From the NCBI RefSeq assembly GCF_019049285.1, contig NZ_JAGMUL010000029.1:45579-109578 (forward strand): a stretch of DNA of 64,000 nt, written 5' to 3'. Source of the stretch: Streptomyces sp. AC550_RSS872. GTDB taxonomy: Bacteria; Actinomycetota; Actinomycetes; Streptomycetales; Streptomycetaceae. The translations under genes and the position numbers were made by a program. This document shows, in pieces, positions 44,844 through 53,285 of the stretch. The notes beneath the pieces are model-generated. The model did not search any database, was not told where the DNA came from, and was given only the letters and a program-made list of their open reading frames with translations. Position 1 is the stretch's first letter, and the number at the start of each line of letters is the position of its first letter.

Positions 44844-46018
44844 AAGAGCGCCTCTGTGTTCCGTGCGCGACCGGTCAAGTTGGCCAGCACCACCTGGTCC
44901 GCCGAAATTCGCTGCTCCCTCGCCTCGACGCGGAGCGCGGCGATGGTCGCCGCAGCCGAATAGCAGACGTCCGCCCCCTCGATTTCCAGGAGCATCCTTC
45001 GAGCTTCCTCCATCCCCCGCTGGCTTACGGACACAATGCTGCCCCCGGTGGCGTGCGCGATGTCTCGCATATACGGGTAGCTCGCCCGTCCGTCCCCCAG
45101 CAGGATGGCTCGCGCGAGGCCTCTGGGGCGACTTATGACATCGTGGTCGGTGAGTTCGGTGCGCCCGTCCTGCCAGGCTTTCGCCATGGGGGCGCACGTG
45201 TCCTGCTGCACCATCAAAAAGCGAGGCATCGAGCCGATCCTGCCGGTGGCGAGATACTCCTTCGCCCCCTTGCGAGCGGCCATCATCCCCATTCCGCTGC
45301 TGATGGCCTGCACGATGACATCCGGTTCTTGCGGCATGGTGTCGAACGCTTCCAAGTAGGCGATTTTCACCCCTTCTCTGCGCGCCCAGTTGAAGAACCC
45401 TCCCTCCCAGGCGATCTCGCGCTCCGCGGCGAACTTCTGGGCCTCTCGACTGGCATCCGAGTAGCCGCCGACCACCGTGTTCAGGGAAATCTGATCACCG
45501 GGTTCGAGCTGGTGGTCCGCCGTGAAGTCGCTCCCGCAGAAGAAGTGCGCGCGCATCGACTGGTCCCGCAGCACGGCCCGGGCCAGCGCCGTCGCACTGT
45601 TGCCGGTGCTCGACGCCACCCACTCCTTGATCCCGAACTGGCGGAACACAGCGAGGACCACCGAGGCGAGCCGATCTTTCGTGGTACCCGTCGGCTGCCG
45701 CGACTCGTCCTTCAACCACAGACGGGGCAACCCGATCGCCGCACCCAGCTCAGGCGCCGGCCGACAAGGAGTGCGGACACTCAGACCAGAATCCAGGAAG
45801 CCGGGCGCGACGACCGGCAGAAAGTCCAAATACGCAATCTCTGGCTGATCACTGTCCCTGAGACGTGCATTCCTCAGGTCAATACTGCACTCCAAGGCTC
45901 CCATACATTCTGGACATCTATGTCTAAATTCCGGCCCACATCGCCAGCCACAACAAACGCACGTGAGGTGAAATTTCGACGACAGATCCGCACCGACGCC
46001 TAAGGCATGTAACCGCAC
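44840..46018 (-). CDS. threonine synthase-like PLP-dependent enzyme with N-terminal zinc-ribbon
   Basis: This 392-residue fold-type II PLP enzyme is most like threonine synthases. An N-terminal Cys pair set (C20-x2-C23 and C35-x2-C38) forms a small zinc ribbon as in many actinobacterial threonine synthases. PLP binds at Lys114 in QPTGTTKDRLA, and ASSTGNSATALA is the phosphate/substrate loop. GTG 46018 is preferred to the earlier ATG because GGAGG lies 8-9 nt upstream. As first gene of the operon that encodes Thr activation and chlorination, it could supply L-Thr or a Thr-derived building block. Beta-replacement chemistry on an activated Ser/Thr is the alternative. Confidence 0.8.
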   Translation of the reverse strand: MRLHALGVGADLSSKFHLTCVCCGWRCGPEFRHRCPECMGALECSIDLRNARLRDSDQPEIAYLDFLPVVAPGFLDSGLSVRTPCRPAPELGAAIGLPRLWLKDESRQPTGTTKDRLASVVLAVFRQFGIKEWVASSTGNSATALARAVLRDQSMRAHFFCGSDFTADHQLEPGDQISLNTVVGGYSDASREAQKFAAEREIAWEGGFFNWARREGVKIAYLEAFDTMPQEPDVIVQAISSGMGMMAARKGAKEYLATGRIGSMPRFLMVQQDTCAPMAKAWQDGRTELTDHDVISRPRGLARAILLGDGRASYPYMRDIAHATGGSIVSVSQRGMEEARRMLLEIEGADVCYSAAATIAALRVEAREQRISADQVVLANLTGRARNTEALL

Positions 46019-46088
46019 TTCCCTTTCGCCTCCTTCCTTTTCCGCTCCGCACCATACATGCCGTCGGGCCGCCGACACAGACCTCGCA

Positions 46089-46376
46089 TCATTCTGAATA
46101 GGCAGGGCTGCACGGCGCGGACACGAGCAATACCCCCTGCTCCTCTGCCAACTTTGCCAGCATGTCAGCGCCCTCGATGTTCAGCGTCATTGACTTCTCC
46201 GAGTAGACATGCTTTCCAGCAAATAGCATGCTCTGGGTCACATCGACGTGGCTTCCAGGATTCGCGACATTGACCACGGCTCGACGGATTGATCGGCCAG
46301 GAGCGCCGCCATTTCGGGATAGCCGGCACGCCGTGGTAGCGGGTGCAGACCTCTTACCTGTCAGCATTGTGGTCAA
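46089..46376 (-). pseudogene. Gfo/Idh/MocA-family oxidoreductase fragment
   Basis: About 60 residues match the end of the NAD-binding half of sugar oxidoreductases: VVNVANPGSHVDVTQSML, then AGKHVYSEKSMTLNIEGADM with the family's EKP motif changed to EKS. The start and the whole C-terminal catalytic half are missing. It lies upstream of the threonine-synthase-like gene and is a relic of an older sugar-metabolism locus. Confidence 0.7.
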
Positions 46377-46434
46377 AAACTCCGAGTCCCCGTAAGTCTG
46401 TCCCGTAACGGCTGGTCATGGGTGAGATGATCTC

Positions 46435-47075
46435 GAGTGACTGGTGTAATCACAGCGTCGGAGCCGTCCGGACACGTCTGTTCTCCGGGCTCGGCCCGCG
46501 CTGCTTCAGCAGGTTGGTGACCGCGGTGCGCGGCGAGACCGCGGGTGACGGACACCAGGAGTGACCGTGAAGCCTTTCAGTGCAGGAATGCATCCTGCTG
46601 GTCGCAGCATGCGCGCGCACGAACTTGATGGTGCACCAGCACACTCTCTGGTCGGCGCCTCGAAGTCGTCGGCCGGCCGAACCGTCGACCATCTCGGACT
46701 GCTACTCGCGCGCCAGCCGTGCCAGCGGCTCCGCCAGGGCGCCGTGATCATCATGGACGACACCCTGGTGCCCACCCGGGACCGCTCGCTTGCCGAGTAG
46801 TGGACGAACTACCGCTATTCCACGGCGCATCAGATGGTCGTCGACGCCTGAAGGCGCATGGTCACAGGGCTTGGCCGGCCGCCGCCCGGCAACCAGCAGG
46901 GCTCCTGCGGCCCAATCGGCGCCAGGGAGACGGTGGCCACACCATGACCATCGCCGACAGCGGCTACCAGGGCACCGGACTCGTAGTCGCGCACCGCCGA
47001 AGGAACGAAGTTCAGAAAATCCCGGCCTGGAAAGAGGAACATGACCACTCCGACAAGAGAGATCGCGCCCGTACA
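46435..47075 (+). pseudogene. IS5-family (DDE_Tnp_4) transposase relic, second copy
   Basis: It is the same family as 22050-22757 (both start near VITASEPS) but far more decayed. Stops and frameshifts separate recognisable pieces: SSAGRTVDHLGLLLARQPCQ, IIMDDTLVPTRDRSLAE (this copy retains the first Asp region that the other lost), TNYRYSTAHQMVVDA, and MTIADSGYQGTGLVVAHRR. The C-terminal Glu region is missing. Confidence 0.75.
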
Positions 47076-47247
47076 TCTGGAGTCCCTGTTGAGCACCCCG
47101 CTCAACAGCAGGGAGCCCGGTGGATTCTCGAAACTACGCAATTAGGTTTGGAGCGAATAGAAGACAAGATGGCAGAACTTCATGGCAGAACTTCGCCAAG
47201 GGGCACCTCACAGAAGAGAGGTTGTTCGTGATCTCGTCGACAAGTCT

Positions 47248-47261
47248 TCGAAGCGCTTCGA
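47248..47261. promoter_or_regulatory. LacI-operator-like perfect palindrome TCGAAGCGCTTCGA (copy 1)
   Basis: This is a 14-bp perfect palindrome with central CpG, the usual shape of LacI/GalR-family operators in Streptomyces. The flanks are also shared with copy 2 (AGTC before, CT after). It lies left of the IS630 element, in DNA with a sugar-oxidoreductase relic nearby, which fits an older sugar-regulated locus. Confidence 0.5.
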
Positions 47262-47305
47262 CTGGAAGGCTGGCACGACACCGAACAGGAGTCAATAGAT
47301 AGCTA

Positions 47306-48413
47306 GTGCTGGGCTCCTCATTGGATGTACACGTATCGGCGTCGTAGTTCGCGGGCGGCGGGGCTGGCCGGCCCCAGGTCCAGGGCCGAACGCGGGCGTT
47401 GAGCTGCCGTGTGGCCAGGGCGGTTGCGGAGGATGCGCCACCAGCCGGGGGTGGTCCTCCAGCCAGGTCCGGGTGGACAGGCTGTTGTGGGAGGACAGAT
47501 TGTCGGTGACGATCCCAGAACTCGCCGGTCGGGTTGGCGTCCTCGACCTGCTGGAGGAACTGCTGGCAGAAGACGCTGCTTCGGGACGACGCGGTCATGG
47601 TGATCTGCTGGCCGTCCCGCACGCGCAAGGCTCCGTAGACCCAGGTCTTCTGCGGGCCGCGGCTGTAGTCGATCTCGGACTTGATCCGGTGCCCGCCCGG
47701 TGACCAGCCCGGTGCAGACGGGAAGGCGCGCGGGATCACCGGCCCCAGCTCGTCGGCGCAGATGACCGTCACGCCCTCGGGCGGCTGGGCGTACAGGCCG
47801 ATGATCCGCGTCCTTTTCCCACGAAGTCCAGGTCCTTCGAGCCGGTCCAGGAACGGGTACGGCGCCAGCGCACGCCCTCGGCCAGCAGGATCCTGCGGAC
47901 CTGGGAGCGGCCGACCTCAATGCCCAACTGCCGGGCCCGGGCGGCCAACGAGTCCCGCGTCCACTCAGCCGGCCCGGGCTGGTCCGCAGCCCACAGGTCG
48001 CCGCCGGGCTGGACCTCCAGCCTTCCGGGCGGCACCTGTTTGACCAGGGCGATGATCCGGGACCGCTCGGCTTCGGTGATCCGCCGCTTACGTCCCTGCC
48101 CGCCCAGATCCTCCAGCCCATGCAGCCCGGAGTGGTTGAAACGGTGCAGCCAACGCCGCTCCGTCTTCCGGCCCCATCCCAGCTCGTCCGCGATAGCGGG
48201 CACCCGCAGGCCGGCCCAGCTCAGCTCGACCATCCGGGCCCGCAGCACCGCGCCCCGGGGCGCCTTGCGCGCCCGCGACAGCCGGCGCACCACTGCCCGC
48301 TCATCCTCATCACCGCCTGGCCGTGCTCGTGACACCAACGCCCAGCACCCGCCCCCGAGCACCCGAACCACCCCGCCACCAGCACATACACCCAGTAAAG
48401 AGGAATCCAGCAC
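47306..48413 (-). mobile_element. IS630-family insertion sequence, 1108 bp, with TA target duplication
   Basis: The left end GTGCTGGGCTCCTC and the right end, read in reverse, GTGCTGGATTCCTC form imperfect terminal inverted repeats. The dinucleotide TA flanks both ends (47304-47305 and 48414-48415), which is the target duplication expected for IS630/Tc1-type elements. The element carries one transposase region, now frameshifted. Its right flank is the repeat that also occurs at 16603. Confidence 0.8.
47318..48413 (-). pseudogene. IS630-family transposase, frameshifted
   Basis: From a GTG within the right inverted repeat, the first frame (to about 47800) gives the HTH part: RVPAIADELGWGRKTERRWL and RSQVRRILLAEGVRWRRTRS. 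The DDE core follows in a second frame with a catalytic Asp in VICADELGPVIPRAF and KTWVYGALRVRDGQQITMTA. The C-terminus appears in a third frame (ALATRQLNARVRPW, ELRRRYVYIQ). At least two frameshifts make it inactive. Confidence 0.8.
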
Positions 48414-48455
48414 TAGTACTGCAACGGTGGTTGGCGTGACTGATGGCCAGGTCGG
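48414..48455. repeat. copy 2 of the ~42-bp repeat starting TAGTACTGCAACGGTG
   Basis: It matches 16603-16644. The IS630 element is inserted exactly at its TA. The two copies differ at a handful of positions in the middle and at the right. Confidence 0.6.
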
Positions 48456-48536
48456 CCGGTTCCGCGTTCTGCGATGCGAAAGAAGCTTCGCTGGGGTTGA
48501 CGCTCGAGGGGGACGGGTGTCATGGTCACGTAGTCC

Positions 48537-48550
48537 TCGAAGCGCTTCGA
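48537..48550. promoter_or_regulatory. LacI-operator-like perfect palindrome TCGAAGCGCTTCGA (copy 2)
   Basis: This is identical to the palindrome at 47248, with flanks AGTC(C) and CT also shared. It lies right of the IS630 element, about 850 bp before the 2OG oxygenase gene that opens the plus-strand operon. Two operators 1.3 kb apart with an IS between them suggest one original regulatory region split by the insertion. Confidence 0.5.
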
Positions 48551-48859
48551 CTACTCCATCTCCAAGGCATGGTTTAGAAGTGGATCAAGGTCATCCCGTG
48601 ATCGCTCCTCGTAGTTCGTGGAAATTCGACAGACGCGCAGTGGGCGGCGCTGGAGTCATCGCCGCCGTAAGGCGGCAAGCCCGGTCCGCAACCGGTATGC
48701 AGCAAGCGGCAGTTGGTCACCGCCAAATAATTCCGCCACCAGTAACGTGACGGTCCTTGGCCCAGAACCCCGGCCCCTCCACCAGTCCGAAAGCCCGCGC
48801 GAATACGCAGAGGCTGATCACCTGAAACTCGCCCGCAGGAAACAGCCTGGTGACGCTTG

Positions 48860-49110
48860 CACCGAGCCCGAGCAACCACAGACTCGGACGCCGCAGGCTG
48901 GGCTGATCGCGAAGATCCATCTGGTAGTCAATCAGGAGCAGGGACGGGCGCCGGTGTTGATGCCGCCGGCAGCCCGGTGCTCGCCGACGTTGCAAATCGG
49001 TCTGGCCACCGCAGCATTCCCGCGCGAAGCACCACGCGGCAGAGCGCGGTGCCGACGCCGACGCCACAGCGCGGGCCCGACCCCCACAACAAACCCTTCG
49101 TCACCTAAAG
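48860..49110 (+). pseudogene. scrap of an IS5-type transposase
   Basis: A short stretch reading AGLIAKIHLVVNQEQGRAPV resembles the GGxTTKIHLAxDxxGRPL segment of IS5 transposases, followed by further weakly similar, frameshifted pieces. Neither the HTH nor the Glu region is present. Confidence 0.45.
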
Positions 49111-49385
49111 GTCGGCTGCCCTCCTCAGCCGCTGAGAATGACGATTCCCAATGATTCAAAGCACCCGGAGGACTGTTCGGAGTACTGGCATCGGCCGGTC
49201 AACGAACCGCTGACGTTGGCGCCACTGCCCGGACATGCCGTCAGGAAGGAGTTCGGGAAAGTCAGCAAGTGTGAAGAGCCGCCCCGTCCGCATGGCCAGT
49301 TTTTCCCTGGGCTCGCCCCAGTTCGGCAACGGGAATGACACGGGCGTCGCTCATTCGACGCATAGCCACAACACTGGGGGTACAG

Positions 49386-50336
49386 GTGTCAGAAATAGGA
49401 TTTCGGCCTCTCACGCCGATCATCGGCGCGGAGGTGGCAGGCGTCGATCTCGCTGTCGATCTGCGGCCGGCCACCGTGGCATGCCTGCGCGAGGGCCTGC
49501 TCCGCCACAAGGTCCTCGTTTTCCGCGATCAGCCGATGGACGACGCGCGCCAGGTAGCACTCACCGACGCCTTCGGTGGCGCCACCGCCGCCCACCCCGT
49601 CACAAACGGTCTGCCCGACGCTCCTGCCGTGTTGCGCACCGTACTGTCGGAGGATCGCCCCGGTCTGGCCGCGTCGGAGGCCGGCCCTGGCTTTCCGCTG
49701 GGCGCGACCGCTCCGAGGCGTATCCGCACCGAGTGGCATGTCGACAGCACATTCGTGGCCAATCCCAATGCCATCACCATCCTGCGCGGCGTGGAGATTC
49801 CCCCGGCAGGCGGCGACACACTCTTCGCCGACCTGGAAGCCCTCTACAGCGGCCTGTCGTCTTCGCTCCGGGGATACCTCGACACCTTGCAGGCCATACA
49901 CTCCCGACACGATCCCTCGCCGTCGCCCCGCTTCGACGGCAAGCCGGCCGGCCCCTTCGTCGCTCTCCATCCTCTGGTGCGGGTCCATCCCGAGACCGGG
50001 GTGCGGAGCCTGCTCGTCAGCACCATGTTTCTGCAGGCGATTCGCGGTCTCAACTCCCGCGAAAGCACCGCCCTGCTGGATTTCCTCCTGGACGAACTCG
50101 CCGGGCGCGACGAGATTCATGCCCGGGTTCGCTGGGAGCAGGACACTCTCGTCATGTGGGACAACCGTGCCGTGGCACACGCCGGGCCGGTGGACGGCCT
50201 CATGTTCAAGGAGGAGCGAATCGTCCATCGCACCACGGTCGTGGGCGACCTGCCCTGCGGGCCCAACGGCTTCGTCTCCAAGGCTCTCAAGGGAGGATTG
50301 TTCGAAGCACTGGCCATGGCTGAGCGAATAGCCTGA
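49386..50336 (+). CDS. TauD/TfdA-family 2OG/Fe(II)-dependent oxygenase
   Basis: This 316-residue oxygenase has the iron motif H118-V-D120 in RIRTEWHVDSTF, distal His in WDNRAVAHAGP near residue 262, and the 2OG Arg in IVHRTTVVG. The N-terminal EIGFRPLTPIIGAEVAGVDL is the usual TauD start. GTG 49386, preceded by GGGGG at 5 nt, fits that start; an ATG at 49335 would add 17 residues and has a weak site. As first gene of the plus-strand operon, before a free ACP, it probably hydroxylates a pathway intermediate, perhaps one bound to that ACP. A hydroxyl so made could be the site for the carbamoyltransferase. Confidence 0.88.
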   Translation: MSEIGFRPLTPIIGAEVAGVDLAVDLRPATVACLREGLLRHKVLVFRDQPMDDARQVALTDAFGGATAAHPVTNGLPDAPAVLRTVLSEDRPGLAASEAGPGFPLGATAPRRIRTEWHVDSTFVANPNAITILRGVEIPPAGGDTLFADLEALYSGLSSSLRGYLDTLQAIHSRHDPSPSPRFDGKPAGPFVALHPLVRVHPETGVRSLLVSTMFLQAIRGLNSRESTALLDFLLDELAGRDEIHARVRWEQDTLVMWDNRAVAHAGPVDGLMFKEERIVHRTTVVGDLPCGPNGFVSKALKGGLFEALAMAERIA

Positions 50337-50509
50337 ACATCACATGCTGGCCGAATTTTTTGGGCACGCCAACGCCGTCTACTCGTGGAGGCCTGGATTC
50401 GAGGCAGGCCGCGGGGGCAGGAGACCGGGTCTTGAAGCCACCCATCCAGCGTAAATAGCATCTTCCAATTCGGCAGGCCACGAGCACAGGAAGGGCCCAG
50501 GAAGACAGA
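50337..50509. other. short intergenic gap before the ACP gene
   Basis: These 173 bp contain a TTTTTT run at about 50358 without a clear stem before it, so it is not a convincing terminator. A GGAAG ribosome site lies just before the ACP ATG. Confidence 0.3.
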
Positions 50510-50761
50510 ATGTCAAACGACCTGTCAGACGACTTGATGTCGGTGATTTCCGAAGTATTCGCCCCCCGTGAAGTCTCGCTCGACGACACTTTTGACAGCC
50601 TCGAGGCCACCTCCGTGTCGCTGCTTCGTCTGATGGTCTCCATCCGGAGCAGTTTTAATGTCACTCTGGACGTCGTCGATATGTTCACTGTGGACAACAT
50701 CGGTGATCTGGTTCAGCTCGTGGAAGAGCGCATGGCCCAGGACGGAATCGCTACGACGTGA
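50510..50761 (+). CDS. free-standing acyl carrier protein with unusual attachment motif
   Basis: This 83-residue acidic four-helix carrier has its attachment Ser in FDSLEATSVSLLRLMVS. The normal LGxDSL is LEATSV here, with Thr in place of the Asp that most ACPs have just before the Ser. Helix 3 is NVTLDVVDMFTVDNIGDLV. It lies between the 2OG oxygenase and carbamoyltransferase genes, so it may hold the substrate on which they act, or feed the condensation proteins in the other operon. Confidence 0.85.
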   Translation: MSNDLSDDLMSVISEVFAPREVSLDDTFDSLEATSVSLLRLMVSIRSSFNVTLDVVDMFTVDNIGDLVQLVEERMAQDGIATT

Positions 50762-51158
50762 CCTCTTCACCCACAGCAGAATCAGGCTCAGGTAGTCAGC
50801 GAGCGGGCGCTGCTCAAGTGTTTTCGCCGCACGGCCTTGAGCCGCCGTACCTGGATGCCGAAACCAGTGACGCCCGTTCCCCGGGCGCGTGGTGGCAGCA
50901 GCGGATCAAGCCGGGGGATCGCGGAGGGCGCTGACCGGCGTGCGGCGGGGCGTGGAGCGATGGCGTGGGCAGTGGCGTGGTCACGGTCCTCTCGGTCATG
51001 GCTGCCAGGATCAGCGCGGCACATCGCCCGCGGTGAAGCCTGCTCGGCCGTTCCATGCCCTGACACCCCCGCGCGCCACGACCTGGGGTCCGCCTGCTCG
51101 TCCGATATCACGAATTCAAGTTCAGAGCAGCCACTGCCTACCCACCTAGGGGGAAACC
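50762..51158. other. 397-bp gap without a supported gene
   Basis: Open frames on both strands are Arg/Ala/Ser-rich and have no motifs. The only functional element I can name is the GGGGGAAA ribosome site just before the carbamoyltransferase GTG. A separate promoter for the downstream genes is possible. Confidence 0.4.
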
Positions 51159-53150
51159 GTGACCGCGCGCCCAGACACCAAGTACTTCCTGTCGAGCTAC
51201 ATTTCTCCGCTGGACAGTCTGTCCGTCATAGCGACACGCCATGACCAGAATATTGCGTTGTGGCGCTGTTGCGACTCGCGAGTCGAACTGGTCCGGGTGT
51301 GGGAACTCGAGCGTATCAGCGGGCAGAAGCACCACTACTGGCCTCTCTTCACCACAGACCGGTACAACCAGGTGCTGGCCGAGCTGCTCGCGGCCGAGGG
51401 GCTGTCCCTGGATGATGTGAGCGCATCATGGGGTACGCCCGGCCTGCCCCATCACTCCGAACTTCAACTGCCTGCCGGCAGCGAGGACTTTCCGGTCCAC
51501 AGCCTTGCCCACCTCTACAGCGGCCTGCTTCTCGACTCCGACGTGTTCCGGAGTGAGACCATCGTCGGACTGGCGGTTGACGGCCGGCCCGACTTCGGCC
51601 TCGACCAGGCGAGCAAGAAGTACTGGTACGCGGGCTGTGTGTCCAACAGGGGTAACGTCAACTTCACTCCCGTCGAGTCACCGGCCCCCATCTACGACGC
51701 CGCGTCAGCCATGTTCTCCAAAGAGCCCGGCACCCTGATGGCGCTGGCATCGGCCTGCCCCACTGAAATTGCCTTCGACACCGAGACGGCAGTGCATAAG
51801 CTGGAGCTGTTCGGAGGCCGACGTATACCACTCGTCGAGACGCTTCCGTTTGTTCAAGCCGCCATAGGGGCGGCTGAGTCCCAACTGCCGTCTCTGGAAC
51901 TGGACGGCCGCTTCACCGCGCAGGAACACCTTCAGTCCGCGGTCATGAAGATTGTCCAGACGGCTTGCGAGCTCGTCATGCTGCGAAACATCGACCGGCT
52001 GCTCAGCTCGGGAGGCGTGGACCCACGTGAGGCATATCTTTCCTTGAGCGGAGGATTCGCCCTCAACTGCCCGACCAACTCCTTCCTCCTGCGCCACTAT
52101 GGCTTCAAGGGACTTCTCACCCCTCCCAGCGCCAACGACTCCGGGCAGTCCCTCGGGATCGGCCTCCTGGGATTCCTTGGAACGGGCCAACTCCCTGACG
52201 GTGACTTTCATCTCAGGACTCCCTATTACGGTTCCCCACTCACCGATCTCGAGAGCGCTTTGCAACACTTCGACAGTTTCGTCGAAGACGTCCAGGACTT
52301 CACGGACGACCAGTTCGTCGAGGATCTCATCCGTGGACCCATGGTATGGGCAGACGGGGAGGCCGAAATCGGCCCGAGAGCGTTGGGGCATCGAAGCATC
52401 CTCGCCGATCCTCGTTCCCTCCGGTCGAAAGACCTGCTGAACGAGTGGAAGACCCGACAGTGGTGGCGCCCCGTCGCTCCGATTGTTCTGGAGGAGTACG
52501 CCGGCGAATGGTTCGAGGATTCCTGGCCCTCGCCCTACATGCTCGAGACGACGTACGTCCGTGAGGACAAGCGCGATCTGGTGCCCGCCATTCTTCACCT
52601 CGACGCTTCGGCTCGGCGTCAGACCCTGGCCCCCGGGACCAACCCCCTGCTTTACCGTGCGATAGAGGCGTTCCGGCTGAACACGGGGATTCCCATAGTG
52701 TGCAACACCTCTCTGAACGAGAAGGGCGAACCGATAGTCGACACAGCGGAACAGGCCCTGAGCTTCGCCATACGCAAGGGCATCGCCATCGCCTATATCG
52801 CTGGCCGCCGGGTGCAGTTGCGCACGGACATCCGCGCTCAGGACCTGGTCCCCGCACACCGGCACGCTCGCCGGAAGAACCTCTTCGCGGGCCAGGAGAA
52901 AGCGCGTGACACGATCTGGGACTCCTGGCTCGAGTCGGGCTACAGCACCGCGGCCATGGTCCTGTTGTCACGCTCTCCCGAACTGCGCGATCAGAATCTG
53001 GCGACGCCTGCGATGGTCAACCAGCTGGCCGAGGTCGCGAGCTCCCGGGACGAGAGCGGCACACTGGCCGTCGCCGCGGCGAAACACTCCCGAATGTTCG
53101 GACCGACTGCCGAATTCGACCCCGGCTCCCCCGAGGGGGCGATGTTCTGA
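51159..53150 (+). CDS. O-carbamoyltransferase (NodU/CmcH/TobZ family)
   Basis: This 663-residue enzyme has the Kae1-like N-terminal fold, with metal-site His in VHSLAHLYSGLL and the nucleotide-binding segment YLSLSGGFALNCPTNS. The C-terminal part bears EAEIGPRALGHRSILADPRS and PIVCNTSLNEKGEPIVDTAE, both diagnostic of NodU/CmcH carbamoyltransferases. These use carbamoyl phosphate and ATP, via carbamoyl-adenylate, to carbamoylate a hydroxyl. A C-terminal extension of about 90 residues is longer than in most homologues. The GTG start has a strong GGGGGAAA site. It implies a carbamate ester in the product, possibly on the hydroxyl made by the upstream oxygenase. Confidence 0.92.
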   Translation: MTARPDTKYFLSSYISPLDSLSVIATRHDQNIALWRCCDSRVELVRVWELERISGQKHHYWPLFTTDRYNQVLAELLAAEGLSLDDVSASWGTPGLPHHSELQLPAGSEDFPVHSLAHLYSGLLLDSDVFRSETIVGLAVDGRPDFGLDQASKKYWYAGCVSNRGNVNFTPVESPAPIYDAASAMFSKEPGTLMALASACPTEIAFDTETAVHKLELFGGRRIPLVETLPFVQAAIGAAESQLPSLELDGRFTAQEHLQSAVMKIVQTACELVMLRNIDRLLSSGGVDPREAYLSLSGGFALNCPTNSFLLRHYGFKGLLTPPSANDSGQSLGIGLLGFLGTGQLPDGDFHLRTPYYGSPLTDLESALQHFDSFVEDVQDFTDDQFVEDLIRGPMVWADGEAEIGPRALGHRSILADPRSLRSKDLLNEWKTRQWWRPVAPIVLEEYAGEWFEDSWPSPYMLETTYVREDKRDLVPAILHLDASARRQTLAPGTNPLLYRAIEAFRLNTGIPIVCNTSLNEKGEPIVDTAEQALSFAIRKGIAIAYIAGRRVQLRTDIRAQDLVPAHRHARRKNLFAGQEKARDTIWDSWLESGYSTAAMVLLSRSPELRDQNLATPAMVNQLAEVASSRDESGTLAVAAAKHSRMFGPTAEFDPGSPEGAMF

Positions 53151-53285
53151 ACTCTCAGCGGGTGCACTGACGGCATACGACATGCTCCACCTCGCCGGGT
53201 TCCTGCACCAAGCGATCCGCACAGTCGTGGCCTCCGGCAGGACAGGTGACGTGTGTCCTCGCCCCCACCTTCTCAAGGCAGCCTC

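Larger units (their letters stand above)
48456..49385. other. decayed region upstream of the plus-strand operon
   Basis: There is no intact gene. An IS5-like scrap around 48860-49110 is listed separately, and open frames on both strands lack motifs. The promoter of the plus-strand operon should lie in the last few hundred bases, but I cannot place it with confidence. Confidence 0.4.

Noticed and set aside
50350..50400. Intrinsic terminator at the TTTTTT run after the 2OG oxygenase gene
   Set aside because: No stable GC stem precedes the T run, and the downstream genes appear to belong to the same operon.
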